The notes: generated by a model not told the origin, from the sequence alone. Counted from the stretch's first letter, positions 1 to 6,406 are shown. The stretch: DNA of 6,709 bases from Prevotella sp. (GCA_031260865.1 JAISKQ010000120.1:1-6709); one strand, 5' to 3'. Made by a program: numbers and translations.

Positions 1-8
1 ACATTACA

Positions 9-1322
9 ATGAATAGAAGTATTTTAAGATTAGCGATACCCAATATTATATCCAATATCACAGTCCCATTATTAGGTATTGTGGATATGTTTATTGTAGG
101 GCATCTTGATTCCGAAGACTATATAGGCGCTATTGCTTTGGCTACAATGCTTTTCAACTTTATTTATTGGAGCTTTTCATTCTTGCGGATGGGCACCAGC
201 GGCTTTACCGCCCAAGCTTTTGGCGCGAAAAACTATAAGGAACAAACCAATTCTTTGCTCAGGTCGTTAGCCGTGGCAATGACGGGCGGCGTCCTAATCA
301 TCGTGCTGCAATACTTCATCGCGCTTATCGGTTTTTATATATTAAACGCTGAACCCTCGATAAAGATGTATGCTCATGACTATTTTTACATCTATGTATG
401 GGCAGCGCCCGCCGTATTAGGAATGTACACATTCAACGGCTGGTATGTGGGGATGCAGAACGCTAAAGTACCGATGATTGTCGCCATAGCCGTGAATACA
501 GTGAATATTGCTTTAAACTTTGTATTCGTATATGGATTAAAGATGAAGATAGAAGGAGTGGCATTAGCCTCAACTTGCGCCCAATACACGGGATTTATAC
601 TATTCCTATTGATTTGGAATATAAAATACGGATGGCTAAAGGCATACCTTAATGTGTCAATATTGAAAGACATGCGCTCGTATATACCTTTCTTTAAGGT
701 GAATAGCGACATCTTTATCCGTACAATGGCTCTGATTGCCGTGACTACGTTTTTCATGTCCGCGTCCGCCAAATCGGGTAAAGATATATTGGCTGTCAAT
801 GCCCTTTTGATGCAGATGTTCATACTCTTCTCATACATGATGGATGGATTTGCTTATGCGGCAGAAGCCCTGACAGGCAAATATATAGGAGAGAATAATA
901 AAGCAATTTTAAAGAAATTGGTAAGACGTCTCTTTGTTTGGGGAGTAGGTATAGCGATACTTTTCACATTGGTTTATGCTTTATCGTTAGATCAGATACT
1001 GGCATTAATCACGGATAAACAAAGCATATTGGCGTTGAGCAAGAGTTATCAGTTCTGGATATTACTGATTCCCATAGCAGGGTTTTCCGCCTTTCTTTGG
1101 GACGGAATCTTTGTTGGAGCAACAGCTTCCCGTCAAATGAGAAACTCCATGCTCATTGCCGTATGTGCCTTTTTTATTATATACTTCGCTTTTTATCAGC
1201 TGTCGGCGAACAATATTTTGTGGCTGGCGTTTATCGTGTATCTGGCATCGCGAGGAATAGTGCAGACCTTTATGGCTCCCGCTATTTTGAGACCGAAGAC
1301 AAAATCATTTAAAAATGTTTAA
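9..1322 (+). CDS. MATE family multidrug/metabolite efflux transporter, DinF-like subgroup
   Basis: This is an inner-membrane cation-coupled antiporter that probably exports small organic compounds; its substrate cannot be read from the sequence. The 437 residues and roughly twelve hydrophobic segments match the usual MATE length and topology. The N-terminus (RLAIPNIISNITVPLLGIVD, then VGHLDS and later FLRMGTSGFTAQAFGAKN) closely resembles E. coli DinF as I recall it. Asp26 in the first membrane helix sits where MATE proteins carry their conserved coupling acid. The ATG at 9 gives a natural MATE start, but only eight bases precede it and the frame is open to the window edge, so an upstream start or ribosome site cannot be judged. 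The stop lies 43 nt before the next gene on the same strand, so co-transcription with the cysteine-rich protein and the TonB receptor is possible. No frameshift is seen. The family is firm; the DinF subgroup and operon membership are inferences. Confidence 0.93.
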   Translation: MNRSILRLAIPNIISNITVPLLGIVDMFIVGHLDSEDYIGAIALATMLFNFIYWSFSFLRMGTSGFTAQAFGAKNYKEQTNSLLRSLAVAMTGGVLIIVLQYFIALIGFYILNAEPSIKMYAHDYFYIYVWAAPAVLGMYTFNGWYVGMQNAKVPMIVAIAVNTVNIALNFVFVYGLKMKIEGVALASTCAQYTGFILFLLIWNIKYGWLKAYLNVSILKDMRSYIPFFKVNSDIFIRTMALIAVTTFFMSASAKSGKDILAVNALLMQMFILFSYMMDGFAYAAEALTGKYIGENNKAILKKLVRRLFVWGVGIAILFTLVYALSLDQILALITDKQSILALSKSYQFWILLIPIAGFSAFLWDGIFVGATASRQMRNSMLIAVCAFFIIYFAFYQLSANNILWLAFIVYLASRGIVQTFMAPAILRPKTKSFKNV

Positions 1323-1365
1323 ACTTGATAATCATATACTTATTTCTATTACATTTGCTATTGAT

Positions 1366-1824
1366 ATGAAAAAGTCTGCTCAAAGGGTTATATTACTGAT
1401 TGCTGCTGTCGCAATGTTCTTTACAGGCGCCGGAGTAACAATAGTCAATTACTGCTGCACATCTTGCAGCGGGCAAACCCTTTTTATGACAGAACAGCAT
1501 ATCTGTTGCGCGGAAGAACATCATGAGACCGAAGACGAGAGTTGTTGCTCTACCAAGGAAACCCCGCGTGACACATGTAAAAGTGATGCCTATACAGTGG
1601 ATAACCATTGTACAGCCACACGCCTGTCGATTGATATTGACGCTTCTTCATTCAAACCCCATGTGGCAATTCCGTTTGTATGGATTTCAGATGCTACATT
1701 CGCTATAGCCGCGTCTATTCTATCGGCAAGGATAGAACGCGCAGATGATTACTCATCCTTCAAATCACCGCCGGACATTCCCCCTCGGGAGTATCTTTCC
1801 CTTATCAGGGTTCTTATTATTTGA
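1366..1824 (+). CDS. Small exported cysteine-rich protein, HYC_CC_PP-like
   Basis: The 152-residue protein has a basic start (MKKSAQR) and one hydrophobic stretch at about residues 8-28, so it is probably exported or membrane-anchored. Nine cysteines follow at 30, 31, 34, 47, 48, 60, 61, 71 and 82, including three CC pairs, plus histidines at 45, 52, 53, 81 and 99. The C-terminus is SPPDIPPREY followed by a hydrophobic end. This NYC / CC / PP layout matches the Bacteroidota family I recall from NCBI as HYC_CC_PP, whose genes often sit beside TonB-dependent receptors. The biochemical role is unknown. The Cys/His content suggests binding of a soft metal such as copper or zinc, but this is inference. 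An in-frame ATG at 1315 overlaps the MATE stop; I prefer 1366 because it places the basic residues directly before the hydrophobic segment. It lies 87 nt before the receptor gene. Confidence 0.8.
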   Translation: MKKSAQRVILLIAAVAMFFTGAGVTIVNYCCTSCSGQTLFMTEQHICCAEEHHETEDESCCSTKETPRDTCKSDAYTVDNHCTATRLSIDIDASSFKPHVAIPFVWISDATFAIAASILSARIERADDYSSFKSPPDIPPREYLSLIRVLII

Positions 1825-1911
1825 TTTATAATACATTTCCGCCTATCGCGTATCAGGTATGGTATGGGATAAGGTCGCTATCGTATTAATAAACAAAATA
1901 TAAGAAATCAA

Positions 1912-4122
1912 ATGAAAACAATAAAGACATTTATTATACTCTTACTATTCCCCATCATTGCTTTTAGCAAAGATATATTGAAAGGATATGTGTATGATGC
2001 TCAAAAACAACCTTTAATAGGGGCGTCCGTTCATTGGCAAAACTCAAAGACTGGGGTTATAACCGATGAAAAAGGCTATTTTGAAATTGAGGGCACACCA
2101 CACCAAGACCACATGCTCGCCGTATCGTATGTAGGTTTTGAAGACAAAGTCGTTCATATACATGATTTTGCGGAAGTCCAAAATATCGTGTTGAGCGAAA
2201 GCACGGAACTTGGCGAAGTAGTCGTGGAAAGAACCCCTCCGGGTACGATTAAATCACGGACAAGCCTTTTGCAGACGGAAAAGATAACCAAGAAGGAACT
2301 GCTTCGCGCCGCATGTTGCAACTTGTCGGAAAGCTTTGAAACGAATCCATCTGTAGATGTGTCTTTTAGCGATGCCGTTACAGGAGCGAAGCAGATACAA
2401 TTGCTCGGGCTTGCAGGGACGTATGTACAAACACTGACCGAAAATTACCCGAACTTCAAGGGGGCTGCTTCTGTATATGGATTAGACTATATACCCGGCC
2501 CATGGATGGAAAGCATCCAGATATCCAAAGGAGCGGCTTCGGTAAAAAACGGCTATGAATCAATTACCGGGCAGATGAATGTGGAATACAAGAAGCCTAA
2601 TGACGCAGACCCGCTAAGCCTCAACCTATTTGCCAGCGATGCCGGACGTTATGAAGGAAATGCTGATGCCGCCTTTATATTGAATGACAAGCTAAGTACA
2701 GGGGTGTTCCTCCATTATTCCAATGAACAGGCGGCGCATGATGATAATGGCGACGGCTTTCTGGATATGCCTAAAAAACATCAGTTCAACATGATGAACA
2801 GATGGCATTATATGTCAGGCAAATACGCGTCGCAATTTGGAATCCGCTTCTTACAGGATTATCGCGCCAGCGGACAAACGATGCATTCTTTGACCGCTGC
2901 CTCCATCAATAAAGAACCCTATGAGATCTCGGTAAAGACAAACAGAGGCGAGTTCTACACCAAGAACTCATACATTGTGGATGAAGCTCAGAATGGCAAT
3001 ATCGCGCTGATATTCACAGGCTCGTATCACGACCAGAAGTCCATGTATGCCACTGATAAGTACAATGTGTACGAGAACAACCTGTATGCCTCGTTAATGT
3101 ATGAAACAGGCTTAGGCAAGCAGCATCAGCTAAGCGCCGGGGTAAGTATGAACCTGGATAAGTACAATCAGACCATCCGGTTATCCCGACCTATAACACA
3201 CCAACCTGATGACGAAACCACAACCGGAGGCTATGTCCAATACACATTCAATAAGGATGATAAGTTCATTGCTCTGGCTGGGTTGCGTACCGACTATAGC
3301 TCGCTGCACGACAAGGTCTTTGTTACCCCGCGTCTCCACTTGAAATATATGCCGGTAGCATGGTTAAACCTGAGGGCTTCCGCCGGAAAAGGCTATCGGA
3401 CGGTCTTCGTTATGCCGGAGAACAGCTATTACCTTGCCGGTAGCCGGAAGATAGAGATAGCTGATAATCTGAAGCAAGAATCCGCATGGAACTATGGTAC
3501 AAGCGTCTCTTTCCACCTCCCAATCAAGGGTGAGGAGCTAACCATCTCCGGCGAGTGGTACAGAACCGACTTCGACAACCAAGTGGTAACCGATGTGGAT
3601 AGCGACCCTCACGCGGTGAGGTTCTACAACCTGTCGGGAAAGTCGTATGCCAATAGCTTTCAGGTGGAAGCGTCATATCCCTTGTTCCCAGGGTTCAGCA
3701 TACTGGGGGCTTATCGCTGGACAAACGCTAAGACTAATTATGGCGGAAAGCTAATGAAGAAGCCGCTTGTCAGTGATTATAAGGCGCTTGTGACGGCATC
3801 TTATGAAACTCGCCTGAAGAAGTGGGCTTTCGACCTTACGGCGCAATTCAACGGGGGGGGACGGATGCCGACTCCTGATGCCGTAAACCCGCTATGGAAG
3901 ACTACTTTTGACTCATTTACCATATTGAATACACAGATTACCAAGAACTTCCGCCGATGGAGCATCTATGTGGGAGCCGAGAATATAACCAACTTTAAGC
4001 AAAAGAACCCGATTGTATCCCCTGAAAACCCTTTTGGTAATGATTTCGACGCCACAATGGTATGGGGTCCAACTCAAGGACGTAAGTTCTATGCAGGGTT
4101 GAGATATGCCATAGGGAAGTGA
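1912..4122 (+). CDS. TonB-dependent outer-membrane receptor with a CC pair in the plug
   Basis: This is an outer-membrane active transporter driven by TonB/ExbBD. Residues 1-19 form a signal peptide. Residues 24-95 form a CarboxypepD_reg-like domain (KGYVYDAQKQPLIGASV, then TDEKGYFEI). A TonB-box-like stretch (ELGEVVVE) lies near 100-106, the plug domain spans about 115-228 (LLGLAGTYVQTLTENYP, WMESIQISKGAASVKNGYES), and a beta-barrel runs to residue 736. The length is normal for the Bacteroidota family. The only cysteines are the adjacent Cys135 and Cys136 in the plug (AACCNLSESFETNPSVD), a feature I recall from a receptor subgroup found next to HYC_CC_PP and heavy-metal-associated domain genes. 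That would favour metal or metallophore uptake, but the ligand is inferred. The last residues (FYAGLRYAIGK) do not end in the common terminal aromatic. A run of eight G encodes Gly648-650. The ATG at 1912 is chosen because it starts the signal peptide; no clear Shine-Dalgarno is seen. Confidence 0.93.
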   Translation: MKTIKTFIILLLFPIIAFSKDILKGYVYDAQKQPLIGASVHWQNSKTGVITDEKGYFEIEGTPHQDHMLAVSYVGFEDKVVHIHDFAEVQNIVLSESTELGEVVVERTPPGTIKSRTSLLQTEKITKKELLRAACCNLSESFETNPSVDVSFSDAVTGAKQIQLLGLAGTYVQTLTENYPNFKGAASVYGLDYIPGPWMESIQISKGAASVKNGYESITGQMNVEYKKPNDADPLSLNLFASDAGRYEGNADAAFILNDKLSTGVFLHYSNEQAAHDDNGDGFLDMPKKHQFNMMNRWHYMSGKYASQFGIRFLQDYRASGQTMHSLTAASINKEPYEISVKTNRGEFYTKNSYIVDEAQNGNIALIFTGSYHDQKSMYATDKYNVYENNLYASLMYETGLGKQHQLSAGVSMNLDKYNQTIRLSRPITHQPDDETTTGGYVQYTFNKDDKFIALAGLRTDYSSLHDKVFVTPRLHLKYMPVAWLNLRASAGKGYRTVFVMPENSYYLAGSRKIEIADNLKQESAWNYGTSVSFHLPIKGEELTISGEWYRTDFDNQVVTDVDSDPHAVRFYNLSGKSYANSFQVEASYPLFPGFSILGAYRWTNAKTNYGGKLMKKPLVSDYKALVTASYETRLKKWAFDLTAQFNGGGRMPTPDAVNPLWKTTFDSFTILNTQITKNFRRWSIYVGAENITNFKQKNPIVSPENPFGNDFDATMVWGPTQGRKFYAGLRYAIGK

Positions 4123-4220
4123 GTTTAAAGTATTGAGTATTAAGTATTAAGTCATAAGTATTGAGTAATGAGTTTAAAGTATTAAGTAATAAGCTCTAAG
4201 TCATAAGTGTTGAGTGTGAA
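4121..4220. repeat. Two tandem copies of an AT-rich unit of about 50 nt
   Basis: Unit 1 spans 4121-4169 and unit 2 spans 4170-4220. Both begin with GAGTTTAAAGTATT and both later contain TAAGTCATAAGT followed by TTGAGT, with small indels between. Within each unit the short motif AGTATT/AGTAAT recurs. A degenerate third start (GAGTTATAGAGTATT) follows at 4222-4236 inside the hairpin. The block fills the convergent gap between the receptor and the minus-strand operon and codes for nothing. Its first bases overlap the receptor stop codon. Confidence 0.7.
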
Positions 4221-4251
4221 TGAGTTATAGAGTATTTCTTATAACTCATTC
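4218..4251. terminator. Possible bidirectional terminator hairpin between convergent genes
   Basis: GAATGAGTTATA (4218-4229) and TATAACTCATTC (4240-4251) form a perfect 12-bp inverted repeat around a 10-nt loop. It lies where the + strand receptor transcript and the - strand operon transcript should end. The right arm contains the last codons and TAA stop of the minus-strand membrane protein. The stem is AT-rich and no strong U-tract follows on either strand, so intrinsic termination is only plausible. Confidence 0.35.
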
Positions 4252-4544
4252 TTATTCAGGAACTTATGTTTTACAAAAAGTCCAAGCTTTATCAAAAGGA
4301 TAAGGACGGAAAGGATAATCGGCATGAAAATCAACATATTGACTAAAAGCGCCGTCGACTGCATATCTATATCCAACAAGTAAAGCACAACTCCTATCAG
4401 CAGCCAGCAAAGGATGGAAAGGACGGACATTACGACCAACGCTAACGGCTCTTTCCTACCCCTGAAATGTTTTATCAGGATATAAGCCGGAATCAGGATA
4501 ACGACAAACTGTATCAGTGAGAAATTAATAAAGAGTAATGTCAT
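4239..4544 (-). CDS. Small three-helix membrane protein of unknown function
   Basis: The 101-residue product has three strongly hydrophobic segments, at about 4-25, 34-57 and 63-88. A basic loop (KHFRGRKEP) separates the first two, and a lysine-rich tail (KHKFLNKNEL) ends the protein. I do not recognise a family. The start is set at the ATG at 4544-4542, one base after the stop of the AlkD-like gene (TAA-G-ATG). The frame can be opened upstream only from a TTG at 4577, which would overlap the preceding gene by 32 nt and is less likely. The tight junction implies expression by translational coupling as the last gene of the operon. Its position suggests a link with the Dabb and AlkD-like proteins, but nothing in the sequence says what it is. 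Confidence 0.7.
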   Translation of the reverse strand: MTLLFINFSLIQFVVILIPAYILIKHFRGRKEPLALVVMSVLSILCWLLIGVVLYLLDIDMQSTALLVNMLIFMPIILSVLILLIKLGLFVKHKFLNKNEL

Positions 4545-4545
4545 C

Positions 4546-5214
4546 TTATTCGTTTTCAAAAAAATAATCAAACTCAAAAGCCAAACTATTAAAAGCTTCT
4601 TGCTTAATCAAATCACTATCGTCCTTATAGATGGATAGCTTTTGAAGAATATCGGCGGCTATCTCTTTTGATTGACGCCCTATATGCTTCAAGGCTAATA
4701 AGGAAGCGTTTCTAAGAAAAATATTTTCTGCTATCACATCATCCCATACAAACCTTAGCGTGTCAAAGGTTACAATATTATTCCTTTTTGTCAGAAACAG
4801 GCGAGCCAAAAGCAGGTAACCGGTTGTCCGGACTTCCGCGTCGGATGAATCAGCCCATTCCATCGCCAACGGATTCGCGTCTATGATATTTTGGTACAGA
4901 TTGTTACAAAGCTGCTCCCTGATTTCCTGATTCGGTATCACGTAACACCATTCTTCCGCCTTTGCTTTGGTAAAAGCCTCCATAGGATATAGAAGCGTCG
5001 CCAAGATCTTTAATTCCCGCGTATCTTCTTTCCAAAGCGACTCGGCTAATTCGGAATCAGGCTGATAACGCTTCGACAAATCTTTTATTTGCTGAATGGA
5101 TAAGCCGAAGTTTACCTTATATTCCAGTCCGCGCCGACGCATACCGGTAGAAGCTACGCCGTTCATTGCCATTCGGCATCGTTTTCGGATGTCCCTTATA
5201 ATATCGTCCTGCAT
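4546..5214 (-). CDS. DNA alkylation repair protein, AlkD-like HEAT-repeat family
   Basis: The 222-residue protein resembles the Bacteroidota members of the DNA_alkylation (PF08713) family, alpha-helical HEAT-like proteins related to the AlkD glycosylase that removes bulky or cationic alkylated bases. Recognisable stretches are GMRRRGLEYKVNFGLSIQQI (24-43), ELAESLWKEDTRELKILATL (55-74) and AEVRTTGYLLLARLF (126-140), then NIFLRNASLLALKHIGR near 164-180. Length and helix pattern fit. I do not see the Trp-Asp-rich segment of characterised AlkD in the middle of the protein; the local sequence is EEWCYVIPNQEI (88-99), so glycosylase activity is uncertain. The start is the ATG at 5214-5212, one base after the upstream stop (TAA-G-ATG); a TTG at 5226 is an alternative only if it overlaps that gene. 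The gene is followed, also after one base, by the membrane protein. Confidence 0.83.
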   Translation of the reverse strand: MQDDIIRDIRKRCRMAMNGVASTGMRRRGLEYKVNFGLSIQQIKDLSKRYQPDSELAESLWKEDTRELKILATLLYPMEAFTKAKAEEWCYVIPNQEIREQLCNNLYQNIIDANPLAMEWADSSDAEVRTTGYLLLARLFLTKRNNIVTFDTLRFVWDDVIAENIFLRNASLLALKHIGRQSKEIAADILQKLSIYKDDSDLIKQEAFNSLAFEFDYFFENE

Positions 5215-5215
5215 C

Positions 5216-5515
5216 TTACACTTCAAAATCTACAGCCTTCCTGTCCGAAACAGCCTCTCTGATGAATGGGAGCGCCGCCTGATGCAAAGGGTGGTTTTGG
5301 TATGTATCCAGATCCTCTTTTTTTGATAATTCCGAATAGAGCGCTATATCAAAATTCCCGTTGCCCAGAAAATCAATGCCAACCTCTATTTTCAACAGAC
5401 CTTCTATTTTTCCGCTCAATGCTTCTAATTTTTCTTTTATAAGCGCCGCGTTCGTCGCTTTGTCATTACCGTGGGCTTCTTCTTTCAGTTTCCACATTAC
5501 GATATGTTTTACCAT
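5216..5515 (-). CDS. Dabb family stress-responsive alpha/beta-barrel protein
   Basis: The 99-residue product is a single Dabb domain (PF07876), a dimeric ferredoxin-like alpha/beta barrel. Diagnostic features are the N-terminal strand VKHIVMWKLK, a central GLLKIEVGIDF strand (39-49), a DIALYSEL strand (56-63), and the motif YQNHPLHQAALPFI (72-85) with His75, Pro76 and His78. The length equals a complete single-domain member and no signal peptide is present, so it is probably cytoplasmic. Members range from plant stress proteins to small polyketide cyclases, and in bacteria the reaction is usually unknown. The ATG at 5515 is the natural start. It is the first gene of the minus-strand operon and lies one base from the AlkD-like gene. 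Upstream is an AT-rich leader without a clear Shine-Dalgarno. Confidence 0.9.
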   Translation of the reverse strand: MVKHIVMWKLKEEAHGNDKATNAALIKEKLEALSGKIEGLLKIEVGIDFLGNGNFDIALYSELSKKEDLDTYQNHPLHQAALPFIREAVSDRKAVDFEV

Positions 5516-5563
5516 ATTTGTTTGTTATTTTTGATTTATTATTTTTGTTTATTTTTGAAAAAG

Positions 5564-5590
5564 GTAACAAAAGTAACAGTTTTCAGTAAA
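5564..5590 (+). repeat. Three-box repeat, copy A
   Basis: GTAAC at 5564-5568, four A, GTAAC at 5573-5577, then AGTTTTCA and a degenerate third box GTAAA. The spacer to the third box is one base shorter than in the other copies. It is the copy nearest the Dabb gene and contains the candidate minus-strand -7 element. Confidence 0.7.
5568..5575 (-). promoter_or_regulatory. Candidate -7 promoter element for the minus-strand operon
   Basis: Read on the minus strand, this is TACTTTTG, an exact match to the Bacteroides-type -7 pattern TAnnTTTG. It would place the transcription start about 45 nt before the ATG of the Dabb gene. No TTTG -33 box is visible at the usual distance. The same octamer is built into every copy of the surrounding repeat, so the match may be coincidental. 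Confidence 0.3.
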
Positions 5591-5627
5591 TAGTTTATTA
5601 TAGTTCAAGTTTATTAGAGTTCTAAAA

Positions 5628-5655
5628 GTAACAAAAGTAACACTTTGCAGGTAAC
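5628..5655 (+). repeat. Three-box repeat, copy B
   Basis: GTAAC-AAAA-GTAAC-ACTTTGCAG-GTAAC with spacers of 4 and 9 nt. It lacks the CGCTTCGCGC tail of copies C and D; ATCGATTCTTCATCC follows instead. Confidence 0.75.
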
Positions 5656-5722
5656 ATCGATTCTTCATCCTTAATTTTTAATTCCTTATTCTTAATATAC
5701 TCTTATTACTTACTACTCATAA

Positions 5723-5785
5723 CTTAAAACTTAAAAAGGTGACAAAAGTAACACTTTTCAGGTAACACCGCTTCGCGCTATTTTT
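5723..5785 (+). repeat. Three-box repeat, copy C (full length with tail)
   Basis: The leader CTTAAAACTTAAAAAG (5723-5738) is followed by GTGAC-AAAA-GTAAC-ACTTTTCAG-GTAAC (5739-5766), then the tail ACCGCTTCGCGCTATT. The same 16-bp leader precedes copy D. Copy C lies directly left of the MITE-like segment and overlaps its left terminal repeat by about 5 nt. Confidence 0.8.
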
Positions 5786-6124
5786 AGAAACTGTTTAAAT
5801 TTTATTAGCTCAATTACATTCGTCTTTTTTGTCGGCTATTTTTCCTGCGCGCAATCACAGATTGCTTGCCTTCCTTTTGCCCTAAGCCGCAAAAGGAAGC
5901 AAAAACGCTTTAACGCCCACTTCATCTGCCGACCCGCAATGGGCTTAAAGGCTAAACGAAAAAACTCGCTCTGAACGCTGTTCTGTCCGAATCGGCGGTT
6001 AAGCTCAAACACGTTTTCGTTTTACGCCTTTTTCGCCCTGCGGGTGCCCCGTCCATGAAGTTAACGGCGTTGGCTGACGCACGACAAGACCTCGACGGGG
6101 CATTATTTAAACAGGCTCTTAAAA
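5781..6124. mobile_element. MITE-like segment with terminal inverted repeats
   Basis: The ends TTTTTAGAAACTGTTTAAAT (5781-5800) and ATTTAAACAGGCTCTTAAAA (6105-6124) are inverted repeats matching at 17 of 20 positions. The 344-nt segment has no open reading frame worth calling and is visibly richer in G and C than the flanks. Inside are a perfect 11-bp stem (5870-5880 with 5889-5899), a 9-bp stem TGCCCCGTC/GACGGGGCA (6045-6053 with 6094-6102), and an imperfect long-range pairing of 5950-5962 with 6014-6028. This fits a non-autonomous miniature element or an insertion-sequence remnant. I see no clear target-site duplication, and no transposase is present. Confidence 0.5.
5870..5899. repeat. Perfect 11-bp hairpin inside the MITE-like segment
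   Basis: CTTCCTTTTGC and GCAAAAGGAAG are exact reverse complements around the 8-nt loop CCTAAGCC. A flanking TTGCTT on the left could pair with the AAGCAA on the right across a bulge, lengthening the stem. Confidence 0.75.
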
Positions 6125-6180
6125 CTTAAAAAGTAACAAAAGTAACAGTTTTCGGGTAACACCGCTTCGCGCTATTCTTT
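6118..6180 (+). repeat. Three-box repeat, copy D (full length with tail)
   Basis: The leader CTTAAAACTTAAAAAG (6118-6133) overlaps the right terminal repeat of the MITE-like segment. Boxes at 6133-6160 read GTAAC-AAAA-GTAAC-AGTTTTCGG-GTAAC, followed by the tail ACCGCTTCGCGCTATTCTTT. Copies C and D thus bracket the structured segment in direct orientation. Confidence 0.8.
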
Positions 6181-6181
6181 T

Positions 6182-6204
6182 CTTGTAACTTGTAACTTGT
6201 AACT
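6182..6204 (+). repeat. CTTGTAA tandem repeat
   Basis: Three exact copies of the 7-mer CTTGTAA followed by CT, just after copy D. A degraded version (CTTGTAACTCGTAACT) stands at the matching place after copy F, near 6421, so it belongs to the longer repeat unit. Confidence 0.8.
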
Positions 6205-6274
6205 ATTTTATCATTTCAAAGACCTCTTTTCAGTGAGCAATCAACAGCGAAAAACCAATGACTAATTACAAAAG

Positions 6275-6302
6275 GTAACAAAAGTAACAGTTTTTAAGTG
6301 TA
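6275..6302 (+). repeat. Three-box repeat, copy E (third box degenerate)
   Basis: GTAAC-AAAA-GTAAC-AGTTTTTAA followed by GTGTA in place of the third GTAAC. It most resembles copy A, and both have a TTCAAGTTTA spacer downstream. Confidence 0.7.
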
Positions 6303-6358
6303 CTGGATTTCAAGTTTACTAACTTGCTAGAACTCTCGTAAACCCATAACTCAAAAAG

Positions 6359-6406
6359 GTGACAAAAGTAACACTTTTCGAGTAACACCGCTTTGCGCCA
6401 TTCTTT
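6359..6406 (+). repeat. Three-box repeat, copy F (full length with tail)
   Basis: GTGAC-AAAA-GTAAC-ACTTTTCGA-GTAAC (6359-6386) followed by ACCGCTTTGCGCCATTCTTT. The tail keeps the small CGC/GCG pairing with TTT instead of TTC between. Confidence 0.8.

Noticed and set aside
392..838. A 148-codon open frame on the minus strand within the MATE gene
   Set aside because: It is antisense to a clear, intact transporter gene, its protein looks like nothing recognisable, and the MATE frame fully explains the sequence.
1350..1357. TACATTTG, a match to the -7 promoter pattern, before the cysteine-rich gene
   Set aside because: It is only 8 nt from the ATG, which would leave almost no leader, and there is no TTTG box at the usual distance. 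A chance match in AT-rich DNA is likely.
1393..1708. Open frames on both strands overlapping the cysteine-rich gene
   Set aside because: They have no signal peptide, domain or plausible start. The + frame from 1366 has a coherent signal sequence and family pattern.
5096..5326. A 76-codon + strand frame across the Dabb/AlkD-like junction
   Set aside because: It is antisense to two well-supported genes, and its product is not recognisable.
5790..6110. A protein-coding remnant in the GC-richer segment
   Set aside because: No frame of useful length or recognisable translation was found; the internal inverted repeats explain it better as a structured non-coding element.
5564..6406. CRISPR array
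   Set aside because: The repeat copies are unevenly spaced, roughly 60 to 400 nt apart, the spacers share sequence with one another, and no cas gene is present.
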